Assembly (NCBI GenBank): GCA_947631675.1
Contig: CANRMG010000017.1
Location: 1 to 18,927, forward strand
Reading direction: 5' to 3'
From: an uncultured Oscillospiraceae bacterium
GTDB lineage: Bacteria; Bacillota_A; Clostridia; Oscillospirales; Oscillospiraceae
Length of the DNA stretch: 18,927 bases
Shown here: piece after piece, positions 5,972 to 13,415 of the stretch
Position numbering within the stretch: position 1 is the stretch's first letter
Layout of the letters: each line of letters starts with the position of its first letter
Notes under the pieces: model-generated
Database searches by the model: none
What the model saw: only the letters and a program-made list of their open reading frames with translations
What the model was told of the DNA's origin: nothing
Translations under genes and position numbers: made by a program

Positions 5972-7429
5972 ATGTTACAAGCTATCGCAAAGCCTTTCGG
6001 CGCGCTGATGCTGTGGCTTTACAACCTGGTGGGCAACTACGGCGTGGCCGTGATCCTCTTCGCCCTGGTGGTCAAGCTCATCACGCTGCCCTTCCAGCTG
6101 AAGAGCAAGAAGAGCATGATGCGCATGAGCCGCATGACCCCCAAGCTGAAGGAGCTGGAGAAGAAGTATGGCAACGACCAGCAGCGCTATCAGCAGGAGA
6201 TGGCCAAGCTCTATAAGGAGGAGGGCGTCAACCCCATGGGCGGCTGCCTGTGGACGCTGCTGCCGTTCCCCATCCTGATCGCCCTGTACAACGCCATCCG
6301 CTACCCGCTGACCACCATGATGGGCGTGCCGGAGAGCCTGGTGGCCGAGGGCGGCGCCATCTTCCAGAAGCTGGCCAGCCTGGGCTACCAGACCGCTACC
6401 GGCCGGACCCAGTTCTACGACCAGATATTCCAGTCCAAGTTCATCACCGAGCACTTCGATGCCTTCGCGGGCCTGTCGGACAAGCTGCAGCAGCTGAGGT
6501 ATAACTTCCTCGGCCTGGACCTGAGCCAGACCCCCAGCTTCTCCTTCTGGAAGTGGGACTTCAGCTCCCCGTCCGTGTGGGGGCCGATGCTGGGCCTGTT
6601 CATGATCCCAGTGCTGTCGGCGCTTTTGAGCTGGCTGAGCATGAAGGCCGCCAACGCCGCCAACCCCCAGACCGATCAGCAGCAGAGCATGAAGACCATG
6701 AACCTGATCATGCCGCTGATGAGCCTTTATATCTGCTTCACCATGCCCGCCGTCATGGGCATCTACTGGATCGCCCAGAGCGTGTTTGCCATGGCCCAGG
6801 ACTTGATCCTGAACAAGATCTATAACCGGCAGCTGGACATCGAGGACGCGGACCGCATCGAGCGGGAGAAGGCCCGTGAGGCGGAGCTGGAGGCCAAGCG
6901 CCAGGAGACGGAGCGCCTGAAGGCCGAGGGCGCCACCGTGGAGAACCGCAATACCTCCAAGAAGAACAAGAAGGCCATCGCCGCGCAGAAGGAAGTGGAG
7001 CGGAAGGCAGCCGAGGCCCGGGCCGCGAAGCTGGCCAAGCGGGGCGTCAGCGAAGAGGAGATCCCCGCCTCCCAGGTGGGCGACCGGCGCTATGCCCGCG
7101 GCCGCGCCTATGTGCCCGACCGGTATACCAACCCCGCTGAGGCGGAGGAAAAGACCGCCGCGGCCGCGGCGGAGAGCGAGGGCTATGAGGAGCCAGAGAC
7201 CGTCGGCACTGAGGCGACCGAAGAGGACGGGACGGCCGTAGCGGCTGAGACCGTTGAGGCGGCCGGGGAGGAGACCCCGGCGGCGGGACCTGAGATGGTC
7301 CTGCCCATCGCCGCGGCGGCGTCTGCGGACCAGCCACAGGCGGAGCCCGACACCGATACCGATACCGTGGAGCCCGAGGCGGCCCAGGAGCCTGCCGAGG
7401 GCGAGGATATAACGGAGGAAAAGACGTAA
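5972..7429 (+). CDS. yidC: Membrane protein insertase YidC (OxaA/SpoIIIJ type)
   Basis: A 485-residue Oxa1-family insertase that integrates membrane proteins alone or with Sec. It is the Gram-positive type, lacking the large N-terminal periplasmic domain. A first membrane segment at about 11-40 ends VVKLITLPFQLKSKKS; K35 stands where the groove arginine is usual. A coiled cytoplasmic hairpin follows (MTPKLKELEKKYGNDQQRYQQE), then GGCLWTLLPFPILIALYNAIRYP and two further hydrophobic blocks (about 206-225 and 245-275). No lipoprotein cysteine is seen near the start. The last ~200 residues are unusual: first Lys/Arg/Glu-rich and coiled, then very acidic and Ala/Glu-rich. jag begins 2 bp after the stop and takes its ribosome site from the end of yidC. 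Confidence 0.95.
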   Translation: MLQAIAKPFGALMLWLYNLVGNYGVAVILFALVVKLITLPFQLKSKKSMMRMSRMTPKLKELEKKYGNDQQRYQQEMAKLYKEEGVNPMGGCLWTLLPFPILIALYNAIRYPLTTMMGVPESLVAEGGAIFQKLASLGYQTATGRTQFYDQIFQSKFITEHFDAFAGLSDKLQQLRYNFLGLDLSQTPSFSFWKWDFSSPSVWGPMLGLFMIPVLSALLSWLSMKAANAANPQTDQQQSMKTMNLIMPLMSLYICFTMPAVMGIYWIAQSVFAMAQDLILNKIYNRQLDIEDADRIEREKAREAELEAKRQETERLKAEGATVENRNTSKKNKKAIAAQKEVERKAAEARAAKLAKRGVSEEEIPASQVGDRRYARGRAYVPDRYTNPAEAEEKTAAAAAESEGYEEPETVGTEATEEDGTAVAAETVEAAGEETPAAGPEMVLPIAAAASADQPQAEPDTDTDTVEPEAAQEPAEGEDITEEKT

Positions 7430-7431
7430 CC

Positions 7432-8286
7432 ATGCAGAAATCAGTGGAATTCCGCGGCAAGACGACGGATGAGGCCCTGGCCTCCGGGCTGAAACAGCTC
7501 GGCCTGGAGCGGGACGACGTATCCGTCGAGATCGTTGAGCGTGGGAAGAAGGGCGTGTTTGGCATCGGCGCCGTGGACGCTGTCGTGCGGGTGACCTATG
7601 AGGCCCCCGGCGAGGAGCCCGCGCCGGCGCCTGTGAAGGCCGAGGCACCCAAGGCTGCTCCCACGCCGAAGGCCGCTCCCGCCCCCAAGGCCCAGCCGGC
7701 CCCCCGGCCGGAGCCTGTAAGAGCCGCCCAGCCCGCCCCGGCCCCTGCGAAGCCAGAGGCCCCCAAGACCCCGCTTCCCAAGGCGGAGGGGACCCAGGCG
7801 GAGCGGACCGAGCAGTTTTTGACCGGCCTTCTGGAGCGCATGGGCGTGCAGGCCGAGATGGAGATCAGCCCCCGGGAGGGCGGCGGCCTGGACGTGCAGC
7901 TCACCGGCAGCGGCATCGGCGCCGTCATTGGCCGGCGGGGCGAGACCCTGGACGCCATTCAGCATCTGATTAACTACGCCGTCAACCGGGGCGGCGACCG
8001 CAAGGACCACATCAACGTGGACGCGGAGCATTACCGGGCCAAGCGGGAGGAGTCCCTGGTCCATCTGGCGGAGAAGATGGCCGCCAAGGCCGTCAAGTAC
8101 AAGCGCAGCATGGCCCTGGAGCCCATGAACTCCTATGAGCGCCATGTGATCCATACCGCCCTGCAGGACTACGAGGGCGTCACCACCAGCTCCATCGGCA
8201 TGGAGCCCAACCGCCGCGTGGTCGTCTCCTACGTCCGGCCCGAGCCGGAGAAGAAGGAGCCGGTCGGCTACAAAGAGTGGTGCTGA
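7432..8286 (+). CDS. jag: Jag/KhpB RNA-binding protein
   Basis: A 284-residue RNA-binding protein (also called KhpB or EloR), linked in other Firmicutes to cell elongation and RNA regulation. Three parts are visible. A Jag_N domain covers residues 1-55 (EFRGKTTDEALASGLKQLG, then ERGKKGVFGIGA). A Pro/Ala/Lys linker covers about 60-120. The C-terminal half holds a KH domain with the GxxG-type loop IGRRGE (166-171), followed by an R3H domain with R237-x3-H241 in SYERHVIH. It is encoded after yidC in most Firmicutes. It closes the operon: a strong terminator follows 9 bp after the stop. The usual next genes, mnmE and mnmG, are absent. Confidence 0.96.
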   Translation: MQKSVEFRGKTTDEALASGLKQLGLERDDVSVEIVERGKKGVFGIGAVDAVVRVTYEAPGEEPAPAPVKAEAPKAAPTPKAAPAPKAQPAPRPEPVRAAQPAPAPAKPEAPKTPLPKAEGTQAERTEQFLTGLLERMGVQAEMEISPREGGGLDVQLTGSGIGAVIGRRGETLDAIQHLINYAVNRGGDRKDHINVDAEHYRAKREESLVHLAEKMAAKAVKYKRSMALEPMNSYERHVIHTALQDYEGVTTSSIGMEPNRRVVVSYVRPEPEKKEPVGYKEWC

Positions 8287-8295
8287 AATAACGAT

Positions 8296-8326
8296 GATGG
8301 GACGGTGAGCGCCGTCCCATCTTTTT
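8296..8326 (+). terminator. rho-independent terminator after jag
   Basis: A perfect 10-bp stem GATGGGACGG (8296-8305) with CCGTCCCATC (8312-8321), loop TGAGCG, then five T. It ends only 18 bp before the MBOAT gene start. Confidence 0.92.
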
Positions 8327-8344
8327 GAAGGGAGGCCCGGAGCG

Positions 8345-9802
8345 ATGGTGCTGTCCAGCGCGATATTCCTGTTTGCGTTCTTCCCGGCGGTGTTCGTCCT
8401 GTACCACATCGTGCCGGGCATCAGGGGAAAGAATACCCTCCTGGCGGCGTTCAGCCTGGTATTCTACGCCTTCGGCGGGCTGGAATATGTGCCGCTGCTG
8501 GTCCTGTCCGTACTGGTCAACTGGCTGGCCGGACGGGCCCTGGGGCGGCTGGAGGAAAAGAGGGGCCGCCGCCTGGTAATGTGGCTGGCGGTGGCCTTCA
8601 ACGTGGCCCTGGTGGCGGTATTCAAGTACGCGGACTTCGCGGTATCCAATCTGAACGCCCTGCTGGGCACGGCCATCCCCCTGCCGGCCATCCCCTTGCC
8701 GCTGGGGGTGTCCTTCTTCACCTTCACGGCCATGAGCTACGTGATCGAGGTCTACCGGAAGCCCGCCAACATGGCCCCCGGCCTGGTGGACACGGCGCTG
8801 TATATCTGTTTCTTCCCGGCCATCGTCTCCGGCCCCATCGTGCCCTGGAAGCAGGCCGCGCCCCAGCTGCGGGAGCGGACCCATACGGCGGAAAAGACCG
8901 CCCGGGGCATCCGCCGGTTCATATTGGGCCTCTCCAAAAAGCTCCTCATCGCCGACGTGGTGGGGCGGATGGTGGACGGGCTGTTCGCCGCCGGCGCGGT
9001 GGATATGCGCATCGCCTGGCTTGGCGCGGCGGGCTACGCCGTGCAGATCCTCTTCGACTTTTCCGGGTACACGGATATGGCCCTTGGGGTGGGGCAGGTG
9101 TTCGGCTTTTCCCTGCCGGAGAACTTCGACCGGCCCTACACGGCTCTTGGTCTGACCGACTTCTGGAAACGGTGGCACATGAGCCTGACCGGGTGGTTCC
9201 GAAACTACGTCTATATGCCCATCGTCATGACGAAGCCCCAGCAGCGGCTCTATAAGCGCTGGGCGGCCAAATACGGCCGGCCCAAGGCCAACAGGCTGTC
9301 CATCCTCATCCCCATGGCGGTGGTGTGGCTGCTGACGGGCCTGTGGCACGGGGCGGCCTGGAGCTTTGTGCTGTGGGGGCTGTGGATGGGGCTGTTATGC
9401 GCCCTGGAGGGCGTGGGCCTGATTCGTACCGAGGGGCTTAAAAAGAGCGCCGGGGGCCGGCTGGTGCTGCGGCTCTATACGGCGCTGGTGATCCTGACGG
9501 GGGACGTGCTGTTTAGGGCCGGGAGCCTGCCCGCCGCCGGGCGGATGCTGGGGGCCATGTTCACCGGCTGGCGCTTTTCGGCGGAGGCCACCCTGACCAT
9601 CCAGACCTCGTGCACGCCTCTGGCGGTGAGCATGCTCGCACTGGGCGCTGCGCTGAGTCTCTTCCCCGGCGTATGGTCCCGGTGGAGCGGAAAGAAATGG
9701 GCGGAGCCGGCGGGCTATGTGCTGAGCCTGGCGCTGCTGATGCTGTGCGTCATGGCTATCGCCCAGAGCGGCTTCGCGCCGTTCATCTACCAGCAGTTTT
9801 GA
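8345..9802 (+). CDS. MBOAT-family O-acyltransferase (AlgI/DltB-like)
   Basis: A 485-residue multi-pass membrane protein of the MBOAT family, closest by motif to AlgI/PatA polysaccharide O-acetyltransferases. These move acetyl groups across the membrane for esterification of a surface glycan. Signature segments are LGVSFFTFTAMSYVIEVYR (about 119-137), FFPAIVSGPIVPW, the DFSGYTDMALG block, then FWKRWHMSLTGWFRNYVY with H278, and LTGLWHGAAWSFVLWG with the catalytic-type H335. About ten hydrophobic segments are spread through the chain. The next gene encodes an AlgX/AlgJ-like partner 14 bp downstream, which supports the AlgI-type reading over DltB. The glycan is unknown. GGGAGG precedes the start. 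There is no room for a promoter after the jag terminator, so expression must come from within jag or by read-through. Confidence 0.9.
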   Translation: MVLSSAIFLFAFFPAVFVLYHIVPGIRGKNTLLAAFSLVFYAFGGLEYVPLLVLSVLVNWLAGRALGRLEEKRGRRLVMWLAVAFNVALVAVFKYADFAVSNLNALLGTAIPLPAIPLPLGVSFFTFTAMSYVIEVYRKPANMAPGLVDTALYICFFPAIVSGPIVPWKQAAPQLRERTHTAEKTARGIRRFILGLSKKLLIADVVGRMVDGLFAAGAVDMRIAWLGAAGYAVQILFDFSGYTDMALGVGQVFGFSLPENFDRPYTALGLTDFWKRWHMSLTGWFRNYVYMPIVMTKPQQRLYKRWAAKYGRPKANRLSILIPMAVVWLLTGLWHGAAWSFVLWGLWMGLLCALEGVGLIRTEGLKKSAGGRLVLRLYTALVILTGDVLFRAGSLPAAGRMLGAMFTGWRFSAEATLTIQTSCTPLAVSMLALGAALSLFPGVWSRWSGKKWAEPAGYVLSLALLMLCVMAIAQSGFAPFIYQQF

Positions 9803-9816
9803 GGGGAGGGGAGCGC

Positions 9817-11133
9817 ATGAAAAAAGCCTTTTACATCCTCTTTACCGCGGTGTTCTTCCTGGCCTGCCTCATCCCCTCTGTTGGCATGCTCATAAATGGC
9901 CCCGCCCCCGCGGCGGCCAACGAGATACCCGCCGCGGTGCCCCGGCTCACCGGGGCGGACGGCGCGTTCAATACCAAAGTCCTCTCCCAGCTGCAGACCT
10001 ACGTGGCCAACGGGTTTTTCCTGCGCCCGGAGGGCATCACCGCCTGGGACCGGCTGTGCGCCGACGGCTTCGACACCTCCGCCAACGACGACGTGCTCAT
10101 CGGGCCGGACGGATGGCTCTTTTACGGCGGGGCGGTGAACGACATCACCGGCGCCAACCAGATGACGGACCGCCAGATATGGTGCGCCGCCCACGGTCTC
10201 GCCCTCATGCAGGAGTACGCCGAGAGCTGTGGCGCGGACTTTCTCTTTACCGTCCCCTGCGGCAAGTACACCCTCTACCCCCAGCACGCCCCGGACTTCG
10301 TCACCGTGGCGGAGGGGAGCAACCGGGAGCGGCTGGAGGCGGCTCTGGCAGCACAAGGTGTTAATTATGTAAACCTATATGACGTGTTCTCCGCAGTGGA
10401 CGAGGAGCTCTACTGGAAGTACGACAGCCACTGGAACAGCCGGGGCGCGGCGCTGGCGGCAGACGCCATTTTAGCGGCGGCTGGCATGGACACGGACTAC
10501 TTTGCCGGTCCCTTCACGCCGGTATGGGAGCACAAGGGAGACCTATACGAGATGCTGTACCCCACGGGAACGGCGCTGGAGGCGGATTATGCCTGGGATC
10601 CCGGGTTCACGTTCAGCTATCTCTCCAGCTTCCACAACGCCGACGACATCTCCATCGAGACGGAAAACGCTGGGACAGAAGGAAGCCTTCTCATGTTCCG
10701 GGACTCCTCCGGCCGGAGCCTCTATCCCTATATGGCCCAGAGCTTCGGCCACGCCTTCTTCTCCCGGCAGAACAACTATAGGATAGATTATGTAAACAAA
10801 TATGACGCCGATCTGGTAGTGGTGGACCTGGCGGAGAGGACGCTGCCGTACCTGCTGCAGTACCCGGCGGTGTATCCGGCCCCGGTGCGGGACAGGTCCG
10901 TGCTGACGGGCGCTCAGGCGGTGGAGAGCGAGCTCATCGCCGAGGAGCCGGAAAAGACCATGGAGGGTCATTATAAGCTCACCGGCACTCTTCCCAAGAC
11001 GGCAGTGGACGCCTGTGTGTACGTCCAGGTGGGCGGGACGGTATACGAAGCCATCCCCAGCGAGGGCAGCTTCACCGCCTGGCTGCCCCAGAACGCAGAC
11101 TGGCAGAGCGCACAGGTGTATGTGACGGACTGA
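9817..11133 (+). CDS. AlgX/AlgJ-like (DHHW family) surface O-acetyltransferase partner
   Basis: A 438-residue protein with an N-terminal signal anchor (about 4-27), predicted to act outside the membrane. It resembles the SGNH-type AlgX/AlgJ/DHHW proteins that take acetyl from an MBOAT protein and load it on a polysaccharide. The key signs are YDSHWNSRG at 202-210, matching the catalytic D-x-H-W motif (D203, H205), and FRDSSGRS at 294-301, which places a candidate serine nucleophile at 297 or 298. A segment INGPAPAAANEIPAAVPRL and a following FNTKVL...YVANGFFLR stretch fit the family N-terminus. The start at 9817 is supported by GAGGGGAGG upstream and by the signal anchor; the frame is open further upstream, but that part overlaps the MBOAT gene. 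A C-terminal region (about 360-438) may be a separate beta domain. Confidence 0.82.
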   Translation: MKKAFYILFTAVFFLACLIPSVGMLINGPAPAAANEIPAAVPRLTGADGAFNTKVLSQLQTYVANGFFLRPEGITAWDRLCADGFDTSANDDVLIGPDGWLFYGGAVNDITGANQMTDRQIWCAAHGLALMQEYAESCGADFLFTVPCGKYTLYPQHAPDFVTVAEGSNRERLEAALAAQGVNYVNLYDVFSAVDEELYWKYDSHWNSRGAALAADAILAAAGMDTDYFAGPFTPVWEHKGDLYEMLYPTGTALEADYAWDPGFTFSYLSSFHNADDISIETENAGTEGSLLMFRDSSGRSLYPYMAQSFGHAFFSRQNNYRIDYVNKYDADLVVVDLAERTLPYLLQYPAVYPAPVRDRSVLTGAQAVESELIAEEPEKTMEGHYKLTGTLPKTAVDACVYVQVGGTVYEAIPSEGSFTAWLPQNADWQSAQVYVTD

Positions 11134-11145
11134 AAGGAGCACAGC

Positions 11146-12642
11146 ATGGAACTAAACGAGGTTTTGGCGCGGCTGGACGCCGTGCAGCAAAAGCTCTACG
11201 CCTACAATACGGCCAGCTCCGCCCTCTATCTGGACGGGGACACGGTGGCCCCCAAGGATACGGCGGAGGGCCGGGGCGTGGCCCTGGGCATCCTGGCCGG
11301 GGAGCAGCATAAGATCATGACGGACCCGGCCCTGGACGAGACGCTCTCCTTCCTGCGGGCGCATAAGGACGAGCTGGACCTGCCCCGGAACCGGGAGGTG
11401 GAGGAGCTTTCCCGGGCCGTGAAGCAGCTGAAGCGCATCCCGGCAGAGGAATACATGGCCTACGCCCAGCTCACCAATGAGGCCAGCGACGTGTGGCACC
11501 GGGCTAAGGAGGCCAGCGATTTTGAGCTCTTCCGGCCCTGCCTTGAAAAGCTGGTGGACTTCAACCGGCGGTTCGCCGGGTATTATGACCCGGACAAGGC
11601 CCCCTACGACGCGCTCCTGAACGAGTACGAGCGGGGCGTGGACACGGTGTATCTTGACGGCTTTTTCGCCACGCTGCGGGAAAAGCTGGTGCCCCTTATC
11701 AAGGCCATCGGCGAAAAGCCCCAGCCGGACGTGAGCTTCCTGCACAGGCGCTATCCCGCGGCGGACCAGCGGCGGTTCTCCGACTTCCTAATGGAGGTGC
11801 TGGACCTGGACCGGGCCCACTGCGCCATCGGGGAGACGGAGCACCCCTTTACTCTGAATTTCAACAGCCAGGACGTGCGCATCACTACCCACTACTATGA
11901 GGACGATCTGGCCAGCTCCATGTATTCGGTCATCCACGAGGGCGGCCACGCCCGCTATGAGCTGGACGTGGACCCGGCCCGGGACTACACGGTCCTGGCC
12001 GGCGGCGTGTCCATGGGCGTGCACGAGAGCCAGAGCCGGTTTTATGAGAACATCATTGGCCGGTCCCGGCCCTTCATCGAGGCGGTCTTTCCCAAAATCA
12101 AAGAGTTCTTCCCGGAGCAGCTTGCCGGCGTGACGGCGGAGATGTTCTGGCGGGCGGTGAATAAGGCGGAGCCCAGCCTGATCCGCACGGAGGCGGACGA
12201 GCTGACCTACTGCCTGCACATCATGGTCCGCTACGAGATTGAGAAGGCCCTCATCGGCGGGACCCTGGCGGTAACGGACGTGCCGGAGACCTGGAACAGG
12301 CTCTATAAGGAGTACCTGGGCCTGGACGTACCGGACGACAAGCGGGGGTGCCTGCAGGACTCCCACTGGTCCGGCGGCTCCTTTGGCTATTTCCCCTCCT
12401 ACGCCCTGGGCAGCGCCTACGGCGCGCAGATGCTGCGGAACATGGAAAGGGACATGGACGTGTGGGGCCCGGTGGGCAGAGGGAACCTCTCCGGGGTCAC
12501 CGGGTGGCTCAAAGAGAAGGTCCACAAATACGGCGGCCTTCTCACCCCCGCCCAGGTGGTGGCCAATGCCTGCGGCGTATTCGATCCCACCGCTTATACG
12601 GATTACCTCACGAAAAAATACACGGAGCTTTACGGACTGTAA
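11146..12642 (+). CDS. M32-family metallocarboxypeptidase (Taq carboxypeptidase type)
   Basis: A 498-residue cytoplasmic zinc carboxypeptidase that removes C-terminal residues from peptides. Zinc-site motifs are HEGGH (264-268, the HExxH with E265 as catalytic base) and GVHESQSRFYEN, in which E294 is the third metal ligand. Further M32 signatures are FTLNFNSQDVRITTHY, the IRTEADELTYCLHIMVRYEIEKALI block and QDSHWSGGSFGYFPSYALG. Length matches the family (about 500). No signal peptide is seen. It starts 12 bp after the acetyltransferase partner, behind AAAGGAGC, so it is probably co-transcribed, but no functional link to O-acetylation is evident. Confidence 0.96.
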   Translation: MELNEVLARLDAVQQKLYAYNTASSALYLDGDTVAPKDTAEGRGVALGILAGEQHKIMTDPALDETLSFLRAHKDELDLPRNREVEELSRAVKQLKRIPAEEYMAYAQLTNEASDVWHRAKEASDFELFRPCLEKLVDFNRRFAGYYDPDKAPYDALLNEYERGVDTVYLDGFFATLREKLVPLIKAIGEKPQPDVSFLHRRYPAADQRRFSDFLMEVLDLDRAHCAIGETEHPFTLNFNSQDVRITTHYYEDDLASSMYSVIHEGGHARYELDVDPARDYTVLAGGVSMGVHESQSRFYENIIGRSRPFIEAVFPKIKEFFPEQLAGVTAEMFWRAVNKAEPSLIRTEADELTYCLHIMVRYEIEKALIGGTLAVTDVPETWNRLYKEYLGLDVPDDKRGCLQDSHWSGGSFGYFPSYALGSAYGAQMLRNMERDMDVWGPVGRGNLSGVTGWLKEKVHKYGGLLTPAQVVANACGVFDPTAYTDYLTKKYTELYGL

Positions 12643-12646
12643 ACAT

Positions 12647-13282
12647 ATGGACAAAAAGTACGCGATTTTCGACATGGACGGGACCCTGGTGGATTCCATG
12701 GGCTGCTGGAACGTCCTTACTACGGAATACCTGCACCGCAAGGGGGTACGGGAGGTGCCCCAGGAGATACTGGACCGGACCGCAGTGATGACCACTCGGG
12801 AGACGCTGGATGTGTTCATCCGGGAACTGGGCGTAGAGGATACCCCCGAGGGGGCGGAGCGGGAGCTCTGGACCGTGATGGAGGACCACTACCGCCATGA
12901 CATCCCCCTGAAGCCCGGGGTGCGGGAATACCTTGAGAGCCTTCATGAGAAGGGCGTCGCCATGTGCGTGGTGTCCGCTACGCCGGCGGAGCTGATGGAG
13001 GTGTGTCTTCAGACCCAGGGCGTGCGGGACATGTTCAAGTTCATCCTCTCCTGCAACGACCTGGGGATAAGCAAGGACAGGCCCGACGTATATAACGCCG
13101 CGGCAAAGCGCCTGGGAGCGCCCCGGCCCGCGGATGCGGCGGTATACGAGGACGCCCTGACGGCGGGGCAGACGGCAAAAAATGCCGGGTATCACTTGGT
13201 GGCCGTCCGGGACGAATACGCCGCCGCCGGCTGGGAGGCGCTGAAGGCCCTGGCCGACGAGGTGCTGGAGACCTGGACCTGA
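12647..13282 (+). CDS. HAD-superfamily phosphatase (beta-phosphoglucomutase/Gph-like)
   Basis: A 211-residue HAD hydrolase. Motif I is DMDGT (9-13; D9 nucleophile, D11 acid/base), motif II is VVSAT with S110, motif III is K143 in ISKDRPDVY, and motif IV is the YEDALTA block with D169. A helical cap fills about 18-85, giving a subclass I layout like phosphoglycolate phosphatase or beta-phosphoglucomutase; the substrate cannot be read. The start at 12647 gives the standard family opening MDKKYAIFD. It has no good ribosome site, but lies only 4 bp after the M32 stop, so reinitiation by ribosomes finishing that gene is likely. A strong terminator follows it and ends the unit. Confidence 0.9.
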   Translation: MDKKYAIFDMDGTLVDSMGCWNVLTTEYLHRKGVREVPQEILDRTAVMTTRETLDVFIRELGVEDTPEGAERELWTVMEDHYRHDIPLKPGVREYLESLHEKGVAMCVVSATPAELMEVCLQTQGVRDMFKFILSCNDLGISKDRPDVYNAAAKRLGAPRPADAAVYEDALTAGQTAKNAGYHLVAVRDEYAAAGWEALKALADEVLETWT

Positions 13283-13289
13283 AAATGAG

Positions 13290-13322
13290 ACCCCTGGGGC
13301 GCAAAGCGCCCCAGGGGTTTTT
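13290..13322 (+). terminator. rho-independent terminator after the HAD gene
   Basis: A perfect 12-bp stem CCCCTGGGGCGC (13291-13302) with GCGCCCCAGGGG (13306-13317), loop AAA, then five T. It closes the MBOAT-to-HAD unit. Confidence 0.95.
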
Positions 13323-13328
13323 ATGGCT

Positions 13329-13379
13329 AAACTGGTATTATAATTTTTATCAAAACTGGTTATTGCTATATATCCAATT
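13329..13379 (+). promoter_or_regulatory. AAACTGGT direct repeats upstream of pyridoxal kinase (possible operator)
   Basis: AAACTGGT occurs at 13329-13336 and again at 13353-13360, 24 bp apart. A third, inverted and imperfect copy (CCAATTT against CCAGTTT) lies at 13373-13379. They cover and precede the -35 region of the kinase promoter. Direct repeats of this kind are used by MocR/PdxR-type regulators of vitamin B6 genes, so such a regulator is a reasonable guess, not shown. Confidence 0.45.
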
Positions 13380-13390
13380 TGTGCTATAGT
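13363..13390 (+). promoter_or_regulatory. probable promoter of pyridoxal kinase gene
   Basis: -35 TTGCTA (13363-13368), 16-bp spacer, -10 TATAGT (13385-13390). It is weaker than the other promoters here, as expected for a regulated gene. The leader would be about 20 nt. Confidence 0.5.
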
Positions 13391-13415
13391 AATGCCACCG
13401 CAAGGAGGTATGACG

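Noticed and set aside
5975..7648. 557-codon open frame on the minus strand
   Set aside because: Antisense shadow of yidC and jag, low complexity (Arg/Gly/Leu/His), with no ribosome site or family match.
7630..7790. Repetitive Pro/Ala coding stretch as a tandem repeat
   Set aside because: It is the low-complexity linker of Jag, with irregular units and no repeat period at DNA level.
8180..9349. 389-codon open frame on the minus strand
   Set aside because: Antisense to jag and the MBOAT gene, with the composition of a shadow frame; it also spans the jag terminator.
13392..13415. Earlier ATGs for pyridoxal kinase (13392, 13410)
   Set aside because: The first would translate through the ribosome site and starts almost at the -10 box; the second is only 1 base from AAGGAGG. 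The ATG at 13416 has the right spacing.
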